Assembly: GCA_004380135.1 (NCBI GenBank)
Contig: QXCR01000036.1
Span: 1-64,000, forward strand
Direction of reading: 5' to 3'
Length of the DNA: 64,000 nt
Source of the DNA: Stemphylium vesicarium
Taxonomy: Eukaryota > Ascomycota > Dothideomycetes > Pleosporales > Pleosporaceae
The notes beneath the pieces are model-generated. The model ran no database searches. It saw only the letters and a list, made by a program, of their open reading frames with translations, and was not told the DNA's origin. Numbering within the stretch: position 1 is the first letter of the stretch; the number at the start of each line of letters is the position of its first letter. The translations under genes and the position numbers were made by a program. Shown here in pieces: positions 21,725-31,924 of the stretch.

Positions 21725-24148
21725 ATGGCCGACGACGCGACAGCAAGTGCATCCGCCCAGGACCCTACCCTTACTGGAGAAGGCGCCGCAGACACCAATG
21801 CGCTTGATCAAGGTAGGCTACAACTCTTTGTTATACTACTCCCGTGCCTGTGCCCATCCCCAGCCGCGTCGACATCATGGACGAATCCGGTGATATCTTT
21901 GATCCGGCTTTTGTCCAATATCTGCTGGACGGTTGGGATGGCACGTTGGATGCGCTACACATATCAAACCTTGCAAACCACAATTAACTGATAACCGTCC
22001 AGACACAAGCATGCTCGAAGACACAGCCGCCAAGGATTCTTCCAACGAGCCTGCAACTGCCACTCCCGCTGCCGCATCAGACAACCCTCTAGACGCACCT
22101 GAAGGACCGCGACCCGAAGCCGAAGATGCAGACGGCCAGGAAGATGAAGAGATGGGCGGCGTCGACGATGCGAAGAAGGACAACGGCGAAGGCGCCGAAG
22201 TCGTAGACCCCGAAGCACAAGCAAAAGCCGACTTGCAATCAGCCGCACGCTCGCACTTTGTCACTCAGACGTACGCGACCATCATTCCAAGCTACGCAAC
22301 CTGGTTTGACATGCGCTACATCGATTACCGTGAGCGCAAGGCCCTTCCCGAGTTCTTCAACGGTCGCAACCGCAGCAAGACCCCAGCCGTCTACCGCGAT
22401 TACCGTGACTTTATGATCAACACATATCGTCTCAACCCGTCCGAATACCTCACAGTCACCGCATGCCGAAGGAATCTGGCTGGAGACGTGTGCGCCATCA
22501 TGCGCGTGCATGCATTCCTCGAACAGTGGGGATTGATCAACTATCAGGTACACATCAACCGAAGATGCGCCATAGTCAAAACTAACAGTCTCAGGTTGAT
22601 CCTCAAGAACGTCCATCAAACATTGGTCCCCCGTTTACCGGCCACTTCCGCGTCACAGTTGATACTCCTCGCGGACTACAGCCCTTCCAACCGGGCCCGG
22701 GCTCAAAAGTTACGGATGGAAAGCAACTCGCAGCCACCGACCGTGCCGCGAGCCAACAACCGACTGCAAAGAGCGAGACCAAATCCCTGGCTGGACGAAA
22801 CATCTACGAGGCCAATGGCAAGGAGGCGTCGGTGGAACCAAAGGCAGCCAACGGTGAAGGTGCCGCCAACGGCGGATCAGTCGATGTCAAGGATCTCGAG
22901 GCTGCCGCGAAAGAGCCAACCAAGGTCATCAACTGCTTCAGCTGCGGTGTCCAGTGTGTACGGGATCATTTCCACGAGACGAAGCCTTCTGAGCAGCCAG
23001 GGCAGCTCAAGGCAGCAGGAGGTCTGAAACGTGACATCTGCCCTAGATGTTACGTAGAAGGCAACTTCCCCACTGGCACATCATCAGCCGACTTTACCAA
23101 GATTTCCAACCCAGATTGGTCGGCATCTGCGGAGCCTGAGGAAAAGTGGACAGAAGAGGAGACTCTTCTATTGCTCGAAGGCTTGGAGGAATTTGACGAC
23201 GACTGGAATCGTGTTGCGGACCATGTTCAGACCAAGACCCGCGAACAGTGTGTAATGAAGTTCTTGCAGCTTGAGATTGAGGACAAGTACGTAGAGTCAG
23301 ACCCACCAGAGGCGCAGTCCATGGCCCCCTCAACCAGATTCCTACGCGACTTGGAGTACCTCAGCGAAGGCCGCGTACCCATCCACCACGCAGACAACCC
23401 AATCCTGAGCGTCGTCAGCTTCCTGGCTGGTCTCGCACCAGCAAACGTCACCGAGGCGGCCGTAGCCTCAGGGCGCAGCGTCAATGAAATGAAGCGCATC
23501 CTACAGGAGAAAATCAACAAGGCCCCGACTGCCCCCTCAGAGAAGGGCAAGGAGAAGGAAGGCGAGCAATCCACACCCGCGGCCACAGCCTCTGACGTAA
23601 AGCCCGAAAGCGGCGACGCCATGGACGTCGACGAGTCCACGGCCGTAGCAACAAGGGAAACCGACTCCTCAAACACCAACCCCCTCGCCACCCTCCCCTT
23701 CGCCCTCTCCGCCGCGCGCTCCTCCGCCCTCGCTTCGCATGAAGAACGCCACATCACGCGCCTCGTCTCGGGCGCCGTAAACCTGCAGCTCCAAAAACTG
23801 CAGCTCAAACTCGCTCACTTCAACGACTTCGAGAAGTTGCTCTCGGCCGAGCGCCGCGATCTGCAGCGCCGCCGCCAGCAACTCTTCATGGACCGTCTTA
23901 ACTTCCAACGCCGTGTCCGCGCTCTTGAAGATGCGACGAAGAAGATTAGCGGATCCATGGGCGGCCAGGGTCTCCCCGGTAGCATGAGCAATGAGGATGC
24001 TGTCCAGGCGCTTACGGAGGCTATGCGCTTGTTTGGTGTCGGTAAGGGCGAGGATAGTATGGGTGTTAAGCGTGATGGGGCTGATGTTGGGGGTGAGATG
24101 CAGCCGCTTGCTGAGGGCGCGGATGGCTACAGTAAAGTGGAGATTTAG
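21725..24148 (+). CDS. RSC8: SWI/SNF-RSC complex subunit (Swi3/Rsc8/SMARCC type)
   Basis: Exons 21725-21812, 22003-22547 and 22595-24148 encode 728 residues. Introns are 21813-22002 (190 nt, GTAGGC...CAG, branch TTAACTGAT) and 22548-22594 (47 nt). After an acidic Ala/Glu/Asp-rich N-terminus comes a SWIRM domain at about 118-215 (SYATWFDMRYIDYRERKALP). Then there is a ZZ-like zinc finger with C325, C328, C332, C360 and C363, and a SANT domain at about 395-440 (WTEEETLLLLEGLEEFDDDW). A C-terminal helical coiled coil follows (HITRLVSGAVNLQLQKLQ). This order defines the Swi3/Rsc8/BAF155 family, a dimeric scaffold of nucleosome remodelling complexes in the nucleus. Whether it serves SWI/SNF, RSC or both cannot be told here; filamentous fungi often have a single copy. 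The GC-rich tail after about residue 690 is low-complexity. Confidence 0.92.
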
Positions 24149-24679
24149 GATGATGTCCTGTAGGTATACGGGAATTGTGCTGAATACGCCAAATGAGCTG
24201 AACTTGGGAGAAGCTGGTTGGAAGGTTCCTGGTCCGGTCAGATGGATGGTGTTTTTCTGGCGTTTTTTTGTTGCTGTCGTCTCAAGGTTGCAGGTTGTAA
24301 AGAGAGGCCATAATGCCCTTGACCGCCCGTCATCCTTTTTTTTGGTTATTCAGCTCAAGGCTTCATTGCTCCTTGCTGTATAGTAGTTTTTTTTCTCTTC
24401 CTTCAGTATCAAGATGATTTCGAATACCATGACTGCGCAGCAACAAGGGCAACATCAAGTGAACATGAAAGTGAAAGCGAGTGATGGTTCGAGTGTGATG
24501 TAACTAGTATACATTTCCCCTTCCCTTCTAACTGCTAAAAGCTGACCGACCATCTAAATGCCTTTTTACCCTCCCCTAAGTCGTCAAATATGCTATTCAC
24601 ACCACATAATATAGTACAAAGTCCGCGTATCATCATCCATCATCCCCTCACTCATTCACACTCTACAGCACGTTCCTTC
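24149..24679. other. Convergent intergenic region
   Basis: 530 bp between the stop codons of the RSC8-like gene (+) and the Mia40 gene (-). It contains T-rich runs around 24336-24400 compatible with 3' ends. No gene seen. Confidence 0.5.
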
Positions 24680-25843
24680 TTATCTCCCAGCCAGCTTCTC
24701 CGTTCCACGCTCACCAGCATCATGGCTGGCCTTGGGAACTATCCTCTCACTCTCGCTAACAGGCTCCTGGCTCTTAACCTGCGCCTTAGCCTTGTTGGCT
24801 CTCTCGGTGTCGTTGTCGCCCTTGGGCTTCTGCTTGCTCTTCTCTTTTTCGCTGTCCAGGCTGCTCATGTCGCCCCTGGCGTCGTAGATGGGGTTGTGCT
24901 TGGTCTCGGGCTTGTATTCGTCGGGGACCAGGCTGTTCTCGCCCGGGACGGGGGGCTTGGAGTTGCGCTCGCCGGAGAATCTGGCTTGGGCGGAGGCAGA
25001 GTGGTCGCTGGACTCGGACTGGTTTGAGGTTTCGGCGGATGCGGGGGCGGCGGCGCTCATGTCGTCGTCCTCGTCGTCGGCATCGAGCTCGGAGCCGTAG
25101 ATTTCGGGGTATTCGCGGAAGCAGTTTTGCATGTCCCTGGGGTGTTTTGTTAGCCATCTGTACATCCAATCGGTTATAAGAGGGAGCCTTTCAAGACTCC
25201 CAGGGTTTTTAGACGTACTTGAACTTGTCGATGCAGTCCATGCCCTTTGGCTCTTCAGTCGAGTACACAAAGCAGCTGAACGCGGCCTTGAACTGGTCTC
25301 CACATGGACCATGGGCCATACCACCCAGGCAAGGGCAGTCCCAGTTGATTTCTCCAGTCTCTGGGTTGAAAGCGCCTTGCTGGCCTGCCTCTTCTTCTAG
25401 TCCTTCTATTCCACCCTGCTCGTCATTCTGCTGCGCGCTTTCGGCTTCCTTCTGCTTCTGAATCTCTAGTTGCGCTTGTACTGCCTGCCTTCGCTTGCGC
25501 TCTTCGGAGATGGATTCGATGGTAGGGAGGTGCTCCGATTCAACTTCGGTTTCTGGGAGTGCTTGAATGGGTTCTGGAAGCCTCGTCAGCTTTTCAATCC
25601 CAACTACTTCATCTGCCTAGAATTGAACATACGTCTCGGCTCCTCGGCGAAGACATCCGTGGTATTGTAGTAGTATATTATCGCTCCGGCAACACCCAGC
25701 CGCGCAACCAAGCTCTTGAAACTTCTCGACTTTTGTGATGGTGGAGCTGTGCTGATGTACCGCCTAGCGGGTGGTGCAACGGACCGCAATGACGCGGTGC
25801 GCAGCGCTGGGCGCGCAATTAATCGTGGTGCCGCTCGAAACAT
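24680..25843 (-). CDS. MIA40: Mia40/Tim40 intermembrane-space import oxidoreductase
   Basis: Exons 25843-25633, 25573-25219 and 25136-24680 encode 340 residues. Introns are 25574-25632 (59 nt) and 25137-25218 (82 nt). A basic presequence (residues 1-40) is followed by a short hydrophobic anchor (about 46-59, VARLGVAGAIIYYY), then a Glu/Gln-rich linker. The catalytic CPC motif is at 150-152, and the twin CX9C pairs C161/C171 and C184/C194 are complete. The C-terminal about 135 residues are a hydrophilic tail. Mia40 is anchored in the inner membrane and faces the intermembrane space. It captures incoming small cysteine proteins by disulfide exchange and is reoxidised by Erv1. I chose the ATG at 25843 because the mitochondrial presequence starts there; an in-frame ATG-less extension upstream is less likely. 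Confidence 0.95.
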
Positions 25844-26358
25844 GGTGCAGAAAGATATAAACAAAGAAGAGATGGTCAATGAGAGTCGTGGCGGATGTCG
25901 ACGGCGGTGCAAGACACTGTCGTCACTATGGTAAAAGTTATGGGACCTGCATTTCTAAGCCGAATGAGCAGGGATCTGCGAGGCTGGCGATCGACGATCA
26001 CGTGGTCCAACCGTCAACGGAGCACATTTTGGAAGCTTGTAGAAAGCTAGACAAGGGCGATGACTCGTAGCAAAACTCCCATGTAATATCCCTCAAAATT
26101 ATCGCAAAATGCAGTTGATGTATGTTAGAATGGGTATATTGAACGCTGACTTTGTATGTACAGAAGTGAACTCAGGAAAGCACCTCCCCAAGACCGAAAC
26201 CGAGCAAAGAACCCCTTGCTGGCTGCATCGTATCGTGGTAATTCAAATCACAGGATAGCCAAATCGTCAGTCTAGATGATGGAGACTTGTGCCAAATCCG
26301 TCGTACAAAGCCTAAATGAAATGTAACTGGCCCCTGGACGAATAGTGTGAGGTCACGC
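25844..26358. other. Intergenic: Mia40 promoter and OM14-like 3' flank
   Basis: 515 bp between the Mia40 start and the OM14-like stop, both genes on the minus strand. No convincing open frame, repeat or RNA gene. Confidence 0.5.
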
Positions 26359-27123
26359 CTATTGCGGCGGGTTACGCTTGAAAAAGTACCTGTGGTCAAA
26401 GATTAGCAATTGCATCAATTGTCGAAAAAGAAGAAGGGTGAACGTACTGGCTAACATAGTAGTCGCCAACACCGAACAGTCCGATCGCAGCAGCCCAGGC
26501 GGCGACGACCTTGCCGGTCAGCTCGCCTCGCGCGTACTGCCTGTATGCGCCAAATCCAACGATACCACCAACAACGGCGAGGCCAACAGCGTTGCTGAGG
26601 ACTACGGGGTTGTCGGCGTTCTTCTTCGCCTTCTCTTTGGCGGCTTCCTTCTTTGCAGCCGCCTTGTCTTTCATATCCTGGGCCTCCTGCCTGACCTCCT
26701 CCTCACGCTCGAGGCGCTCAGCTTGGGTGTCGGTCTTGATAGATTGCGACTCGTAGTCGGAGGGGACGGAAGAGATATGAGGGCTATCTACATCGACGAG
26801 CGAGTGGACACTGTCTTCGGGAGCGTGCTCGACTTGTACCTGGGCAGGCGCGCGACTATCACCATTGTCAGTACCATGTCTCATAGGAGCTAGACGTTGT
26901 CGCTGTAGATATCGGTCCGGCTCTTCAAGTGGTGAATCGCCTTGCTATGCGCGGCCAGACTTCTACAAGAGCCATTGCTACATGGAAAATATTGCAATAG
27001 AAGAAGGATTGACTTACGCCTATGTCTTTGTTAGCTACTGCACGAATGCAAATCTTTCCTTCAAACTCTTACCTCCTCGGGGGTCTGCTTGGGGCCCTTG
27101 GCAGCCATCTCAGCGTACGACAT
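26359..27123 (-). CDS. OM14-like mitochondrial outer membrane protein, with a predicted 2-nt micro-exon
   Basis: Preferred exons are 27123-27073 (51 nt), 27019-27018 (2 nt, GC), 26855-26448 and 26389-26359, encoding 163 residues. The protein starts MSYAEMAAKGPKQTPEEARAP. It carries an acidic segment (SLVDVDSP, VPSDYESQSIKTDTQAERLE), then a Lys/Ala/Glu-rich coiled stretch, then two hydrophobic segments (NAVGLAVVGGIVGFGAYR and VVAAWAAAIGLFGVGDYYV), and ends YFFKRNPPQ. This matches what I know of fungal proteins assigned to the OM14 C-terminal domain family, which are outer-membrane proteins that in yeast help dock ribosomes. Intron 26390-26447 is secure. The 5' part is less so. A single long intron ending at 26903 or 26945 also keeps frame (178 or 192 residues) but loses the residues I expect after PEE and ignores strong internal splice signals. 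Confidence 0.65.
27018..27019 (-). other. Predicted 2-nt micro-exon (GC) flanked by two canonical introns
   Basis: The upstream intron 27072-27020 (53 nt) runs GTAAGA ... CTAAC ... ACATAG. The downstream intron 27017-26856 (162 nt) runs GTAAGT ... CTGAC ... GATAG. The two bases between them supply the missing phase and create Ala18 in PEEARAP. Removing both introns makes the total coding length 492 nt, a multiple of three. All shorter-path alternatives I tried that use the GTAAGT donor hit a stop codon. Confidence 0.5.
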
Positions 27124-27971
27124 GATGTGTGAAAGGTGGTGTTTTCTTTTGGAGGATACGAGAAGCTTGGGGAGGATGTGCTGAATGCAAGATGCAGATC
27201 TATGGATGGGAATCGGGAAGCTGTGGGAGGTAAAGGGCAATCGTGTGATACCGGAAACAGGCTCCCTCACATGCTTGTTCGCTTAGTGGGCGGGCGGTGA
27301 CGCAACGTCATACTGAGCGCGTTAGTGCATCGTCACAAAACTGCCAAGCACAGGAACAGCACATCCTTGTGGAGTATGTGAATTGTCTGGAATACATCCC
27401 ACTATCGCATTTATTCAGAATAAACTAACGGAAAGCGCTTTAGGTGCTGCTTTGCAATGGATTTACGACTACACCACACCTTACGCTGAAATAACCACGC
27501 ACTAAAGCCCTCAAGGGTATAATAACAATTTCCATCGATACATCCCTGACAGTCGTTGGTATGAAATCCATCCAAAGCCGAGTACAGAGTCGTATGGTAC
27601 AAGAAAAATAGAACAGAAACAGCTCTCGACACCATATTAGAACGCCGACTATGAGATACAACGAAGATTGAAAATAGATGGAACTGCAGAGGCGGGTAAA
27701 ATAATAAGCAGTTTCCAAGACTGTACGCCCTCCTAGTCGTCTTTCCCTGTGCTATCTCTCAGCCCGGCTGTTCAATGACTCTGTACTAGGCACGCAAACA
27801 GCCCTCTAGGAGAAGGGGGCTCAAGCCAAGGTCTTGCGCGCAAAAGGAAAATCTCGACACTGGCCGGTTGAGACAAGTGTTGCGCGAACATATACAAACA
27901 TTGTGATGTATGGGGTCTGCGTTGACTGTATAAATCGAGAAGAGGTGAACTGCGTCCTTGATTGACAGCCT
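27124..27971. other. Intergenic: OM14-like promoter and RhoGAP 3' flank
   Basis: About 850 bp between the OM14-like start and the RhoGAP stop. It holds only short frames without protein character. The right part is likely RhoGAP 3' UTR. Confidence 0.5.
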
Positions 27972-30900
27972 CTATTCATCACCAAATACAATCTTGTAGT
28001 TCTCAAGCAGCGCTTGCACGGCAACGCGCTGCTGCTGGACATCTGTGAGTTCGCGCTGGATGTCCATGGGTCGCATGATGGTTGGGGCGAATACGACAGC
28101 AACGTTCAGCGGGGTCATCTAAGGAAGGATTAGTGAGGGCGCATCTCCAACGATGTCAGAAGAACATACCAAGTTGTCACTGGCATGCTGGATGACGCGC
28201 GACAGATGGAATACGAGGAACTGAAGAGTATCGCGGTGGGCCTTGGGGATCTCGTTAACAGCCACTGACAGGGCCTTGGCTTGTGCGGTTGGCTCTTCAA
28301 GCTCTGGAGAATTGTCAGTCATTGTTAAACCATTAGGCAAACGTCTGTACTTACGGCCAGCTTCGAGGAATTGATCATAGACATCGTAGGTTATCAGCGG
28401 TACAGGAAGTCTGCGGAAGTAGTTCTTGAGTGCAGACGTGACCGAGTGGATGTCCAAATCAGGGTCGGAAATATCATGTTCAGTGTCTGTCTCGAATCCC
28501 TGGCGGACTTGGTTCACTTGAGAGGTGCCTCCGCTCTTACGGTAGATACCCTCCACGTCCATACCCCGGAGTTCCACCTCTTCGATACAGCGGCTAACTA
28601 TACGGGGAATCATCTGCTTCTCGAATTCACATCGTGCCGACAAGTCGGAACCGAAGAGCTGAGTGGTGGCGTCAGCAGCCAGATTGAGGCTGCTCTCGTT
28701 GTGCTGCATGGGCCTGTAGCCAGGTGGCTGGCCTGGTCTAGCATTCGTAGGCTTTCCGCCAAACCATCCGCGGGGAGTCCCCTGATCCAGCTCTCTACTC
28801 TTGATAGAGCTCGACATGGAGGCAATGTCAGGTTGCTGGTGCACAGAACCGTAGGGAGTTCCGATGACTTTGACGTTGTACTCTTCTTGTTTCTGTTCCG
28901 AGCCGAATGCTCCTTTGAAACCCTTTGTAACGTTCTTTGTGATGGCCTGGCCGCCCTTCTTCCAAGTGGAAAACTTGGTAGGCTTGCCGGTCTTCCTAAT
29001 GTTGACGACTTGCGGTTGAGCGACAGTCGCCTCGGCCTCAGTCTCGTGCAGATTGGCATACGAATGCTCATGAGCAATTGGTTGCGCGTCGACGGAGATA
29101 TCCGACTTGCCTCCCTTGTGTTGGGCGTTGTATATGCCCAAGCCATTCGCAGGGAGGTCCAAGTTCTGACCAGGCTTCTTGTTGTTCTTCAAGCCTGTCT
29201 GTATGTTGTCTACCAGATCGCGGTTCATGGCAGACAGTCGGGTGTTGGCTGCCGTAAGTGATTCGTACTCCTGGAAACCCTTGTCTTTCATCTGAATGAG
29301 ATTCGAAATCTCCTCAGTCAACTCCGATCTCTTCGTGATCAGGTCTTCTATTTGGTTGCCCAAATTGTCTTTGAGCTTCTGCAACGAGCTTCCAAAGTCT
29401 TTGAGAATGTCTGACTTTAGCTGACTGATGTCCATGGAACCTTGACTGTTTTTAGCATGCTTGAGGTGTTCAGTCATGATTTCTAGTTCGCGGATCACCA
29501 TCTCGCGTTGCGTATCCAAGACAGCCATTGTGTTTCGCTTTTCTCTCAATACAGTGTTGGCTTGTTTGATGTCAGCCGCACTGTGCATTGATTCTTGCAG
29601 TCCGTTCTTTTCGGCCTCGAGCTCTGCGATCCGTTGCTGAGCGCGACGCAGCTCGTTCCTCAGGTTTGCCCCTTCTTCTTTGGTATCTGGCGAGGCCACA
29701 GTCGGACTGCTGATATCGATGGATCCATTGGTGGGCCACTTCTTGTGTCCTCGCGACGTGACCGAACCGCGATCACTGAAACTACGCCCATGCTTTGAGA
29801 CAGCATTCGAGACTCTTCTGAACACGCCGCTATCTTTATCCTCTCTACCCTCTTGAGAGCTCAGTAGTCGCGCAAAGTCCTCGTCCATGGAAAAGTCGCC
29901 CTGGTGACTGTAACGGGGAAGGCCACCTGGGGGTACATCTCGAGAAGCTTCGCTTTGAGCGCTGCTTATAGATTCTGTCGGTTTGTGAAGCTGTGTTGTG
30001 GGAGGTTGTGGGGGAGCGCGCGGGGAGGTGAATGTATCGGTCGAGGGCGGGGGTGGTCGGCCACCCGAACGTGCAGGGAGAACAGGGACATCGGACAAAG
30101 TTCTCGAGGAAGGCGAATCTGCAGGACCGGTGATGCCAAGTCCGGCATTCAGGTTCGCAGTAGCTACAGTCGTAGATGACGTTCGCTCGGGGTGGCTTAG
30201 GGTAGGTGTTGTGGGCGAACGATCGCGTCTCTCATTCTGGAGTGAGGCAGATGGCTTGAGAGTGGTGGCCTTGAGCGAATCGCCGCGCGCAGGCCGTTCG
30301 ACGACCAGACTGGAGCTGAAAGACGATTCTGAAGTATCAGGCGAGTCTTGTGAACCCATAGGCGGGGAAGATGTGAAGTTTGGCTCGATCAATGGACGGC
30401 TAAGGCGGGCAGACATGGTATTATAGGAAACGCTACGCTGCTGCTGCTGGCTCTGCGGCGAGGCCAGTTCGTCGGAATCTTTGCGCTTGGCTTCTGCCTT
30501 CTTGTTCTTCGGGACATCTTGTAGTTTGAAAGGTTCTGTAGCTGAAGAAGGCGCGGGCGAAGCATGCTGACTTTTGGACCGGGGTTCAGCTGAAGGAGAC
30601 TCGTTGGTTGGGTCCTTCTTCTTCCTCAGCGTCTCGACGAGTGTGTCCGAAGGCTGCCTTCCCTTCTCCTGGAAAGCGATGTGTGGACTCTGTGTGTGTG
30701 TCTGTGTCTGCGGTTGAAACGTCTGTCTTCGCTCCTTGGAGGCCTCTCGTGAGCCGTTCTCCTTGAGCTTTTCGCGATGATCGGCCGTGGGCCTGCTGAA
30801 GTAATCGCGGGCGCTCTTCACATCCACGGCGCCAGTGGACTTGGCTCCGAGTGTGCGGTCATTGAACCTGCTTATGGGTCGGCCCAGCGGTGAAGGGCCG

Positions 30901-31924
30901 GGTGCTGGATTGGGGTCGAGGGCGAAGGGGAGAAGAATGCCGTCGTCGCCATTGTCTACCGGTTCCGATCGGATGGGCTCTTTGCCGTACGTGGTGGCAG
31001 GCAGGGTGGTGTTGTCTACAGCTGTTACGTTAGTTGTTAGTTTGGCTTACTAAAGCATGGGTGCTGGAACGTACCTCTCCGTGAAACGTCTGCAGCGGGT
31101 GAGGCATCACGTCTGAAGTTTGAAGATGAATCGCCTCTTCTAGGATGGGAAGGTCTAGGAGACACATCGGTTGTGGTCGGCTCGGAGAAGACATCGGACG
31201 GCGTGTCCAGGTCGGGAGTGAAAGTGCTGGTGGGCTGCTCCTGGGGAGGAAGAGCAGGCAGTGACTTGTCTACTTTGGGTGCAATTGACGGCGGCTTTTT
31301 CGATTTCTTGCGCCGTCGAGCCATGAGCGACTCATGACATGACATGCAAAAGATACCCTGCGAGGTGCGTGCATAGCGGAGATTCTCAATCTTGCGCTTG
31401 CAGTTCCTACACCTGAAGCAGTTTGCACAAAAGGCCTGGTCGCCCGTCAGGATGGCAAGGTCTTCGATCTTGTTGCCGCAGTGGTTGCAGCTGTATGTGC
31501 AGTTGTTGCATATCAGAGAGCCGTCGCCGAGGAGGAGGAGGTTCGCATCCGAGTCGAGGAGGGTGCCGCACGTGTTGCAGCGGAAGCAGTCGATGTGCCA
31601 TCGGTTTCCAGCTGGCCAATGTTAGCGCGCCACACGGCAGAAGACGTGTAGTGGGTCGTGGTGTTGGTGGTAGTGGTGGTGGTCATGATGGCGGTGGAGG
31701 GGGCATGAGGAAGGCGCAAGGGTCGCCATTGCTCTTTAGGGCACGGCAAGGAGTGCATACCGAGTTCAAATGCTTTTCCTTCTTCGAGAATCTAGACGGG
31801 TGCTATCAGCGACTGGAGCCTCGTGTGCAGGACCTGCTCATGGCCGTACCTCTCCACATCCTTTGCACGGATACACGACCTCGTCCTCGATTGGGGACTC
31901 TGGATAGGCTCCTGGACTATCCAT
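27972..31924 (-). CDS. LIM-domain RhoGAP (Rga1/Rga2 type)
   Basis: Six exons (31924-31850, 31791-31761, 31611-31075, 31021-28355, 28303-28170, 28118-27972) encode 1,196 residues. The first two small exons build the first LIM domain: MDSPGAYPESP, then YPCKGCGE, ILEEGKAFELA, GNRWHIDCFRCNTC. A second LIM follows (YSCNHCGNKIEDLAILTGDQ ... FCMSCHESL). The middle is long, Ser/Pro-rich and disordered, then a coiled coil (about 665-860) with ELRRAQQRIAELEAEKNGLQ. The RhoGAP domain is C-terminal, with the arginine finger in GIYRKSGG at about R1042. It ends VQALLENYKIVFGDE. Two LIMs, a coil and a GAP is the layout of yeast Rga1/Rga2, which switch off Cdc42 at sites of polarised growth. Lrg1-type proteins (Rho1) are the alternative. 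The Cdc42 assignment is inference. Confidence 0.9.
31630..31710. repeat. GGT/GTG-rich low-complexity tract inside RhoGAP intron 2
   Basis: Intron 2 of the LIM-RhoGAP gene (31612-31760, 149 nt) is longer than its 51-58 nt neighbours and carries an imperfect GTG/GGT trinucleotide tract. The tract accounts for the extra length. It makes spurious Thr-rich frames on the opposite strand. Confidence 0.7.

Noticed and set aside
26902..27123. Single-intron models for the OM14-like gene (acceptors at 26903 or 26945)
   Set aside because: They keep frame but ignore a strong GTAAGT donor and canonical branch sites, and add residues (RQRLAPMRHG) I do not expect in the family. Kept as alternatives, not preferred.
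28371..29261. A 296-codon plus-strand frame inside the RhoGAP gene
   Set aside because: Antisense shadow of the coiled-coil and GAP coding sequence; no start context or family likeness.
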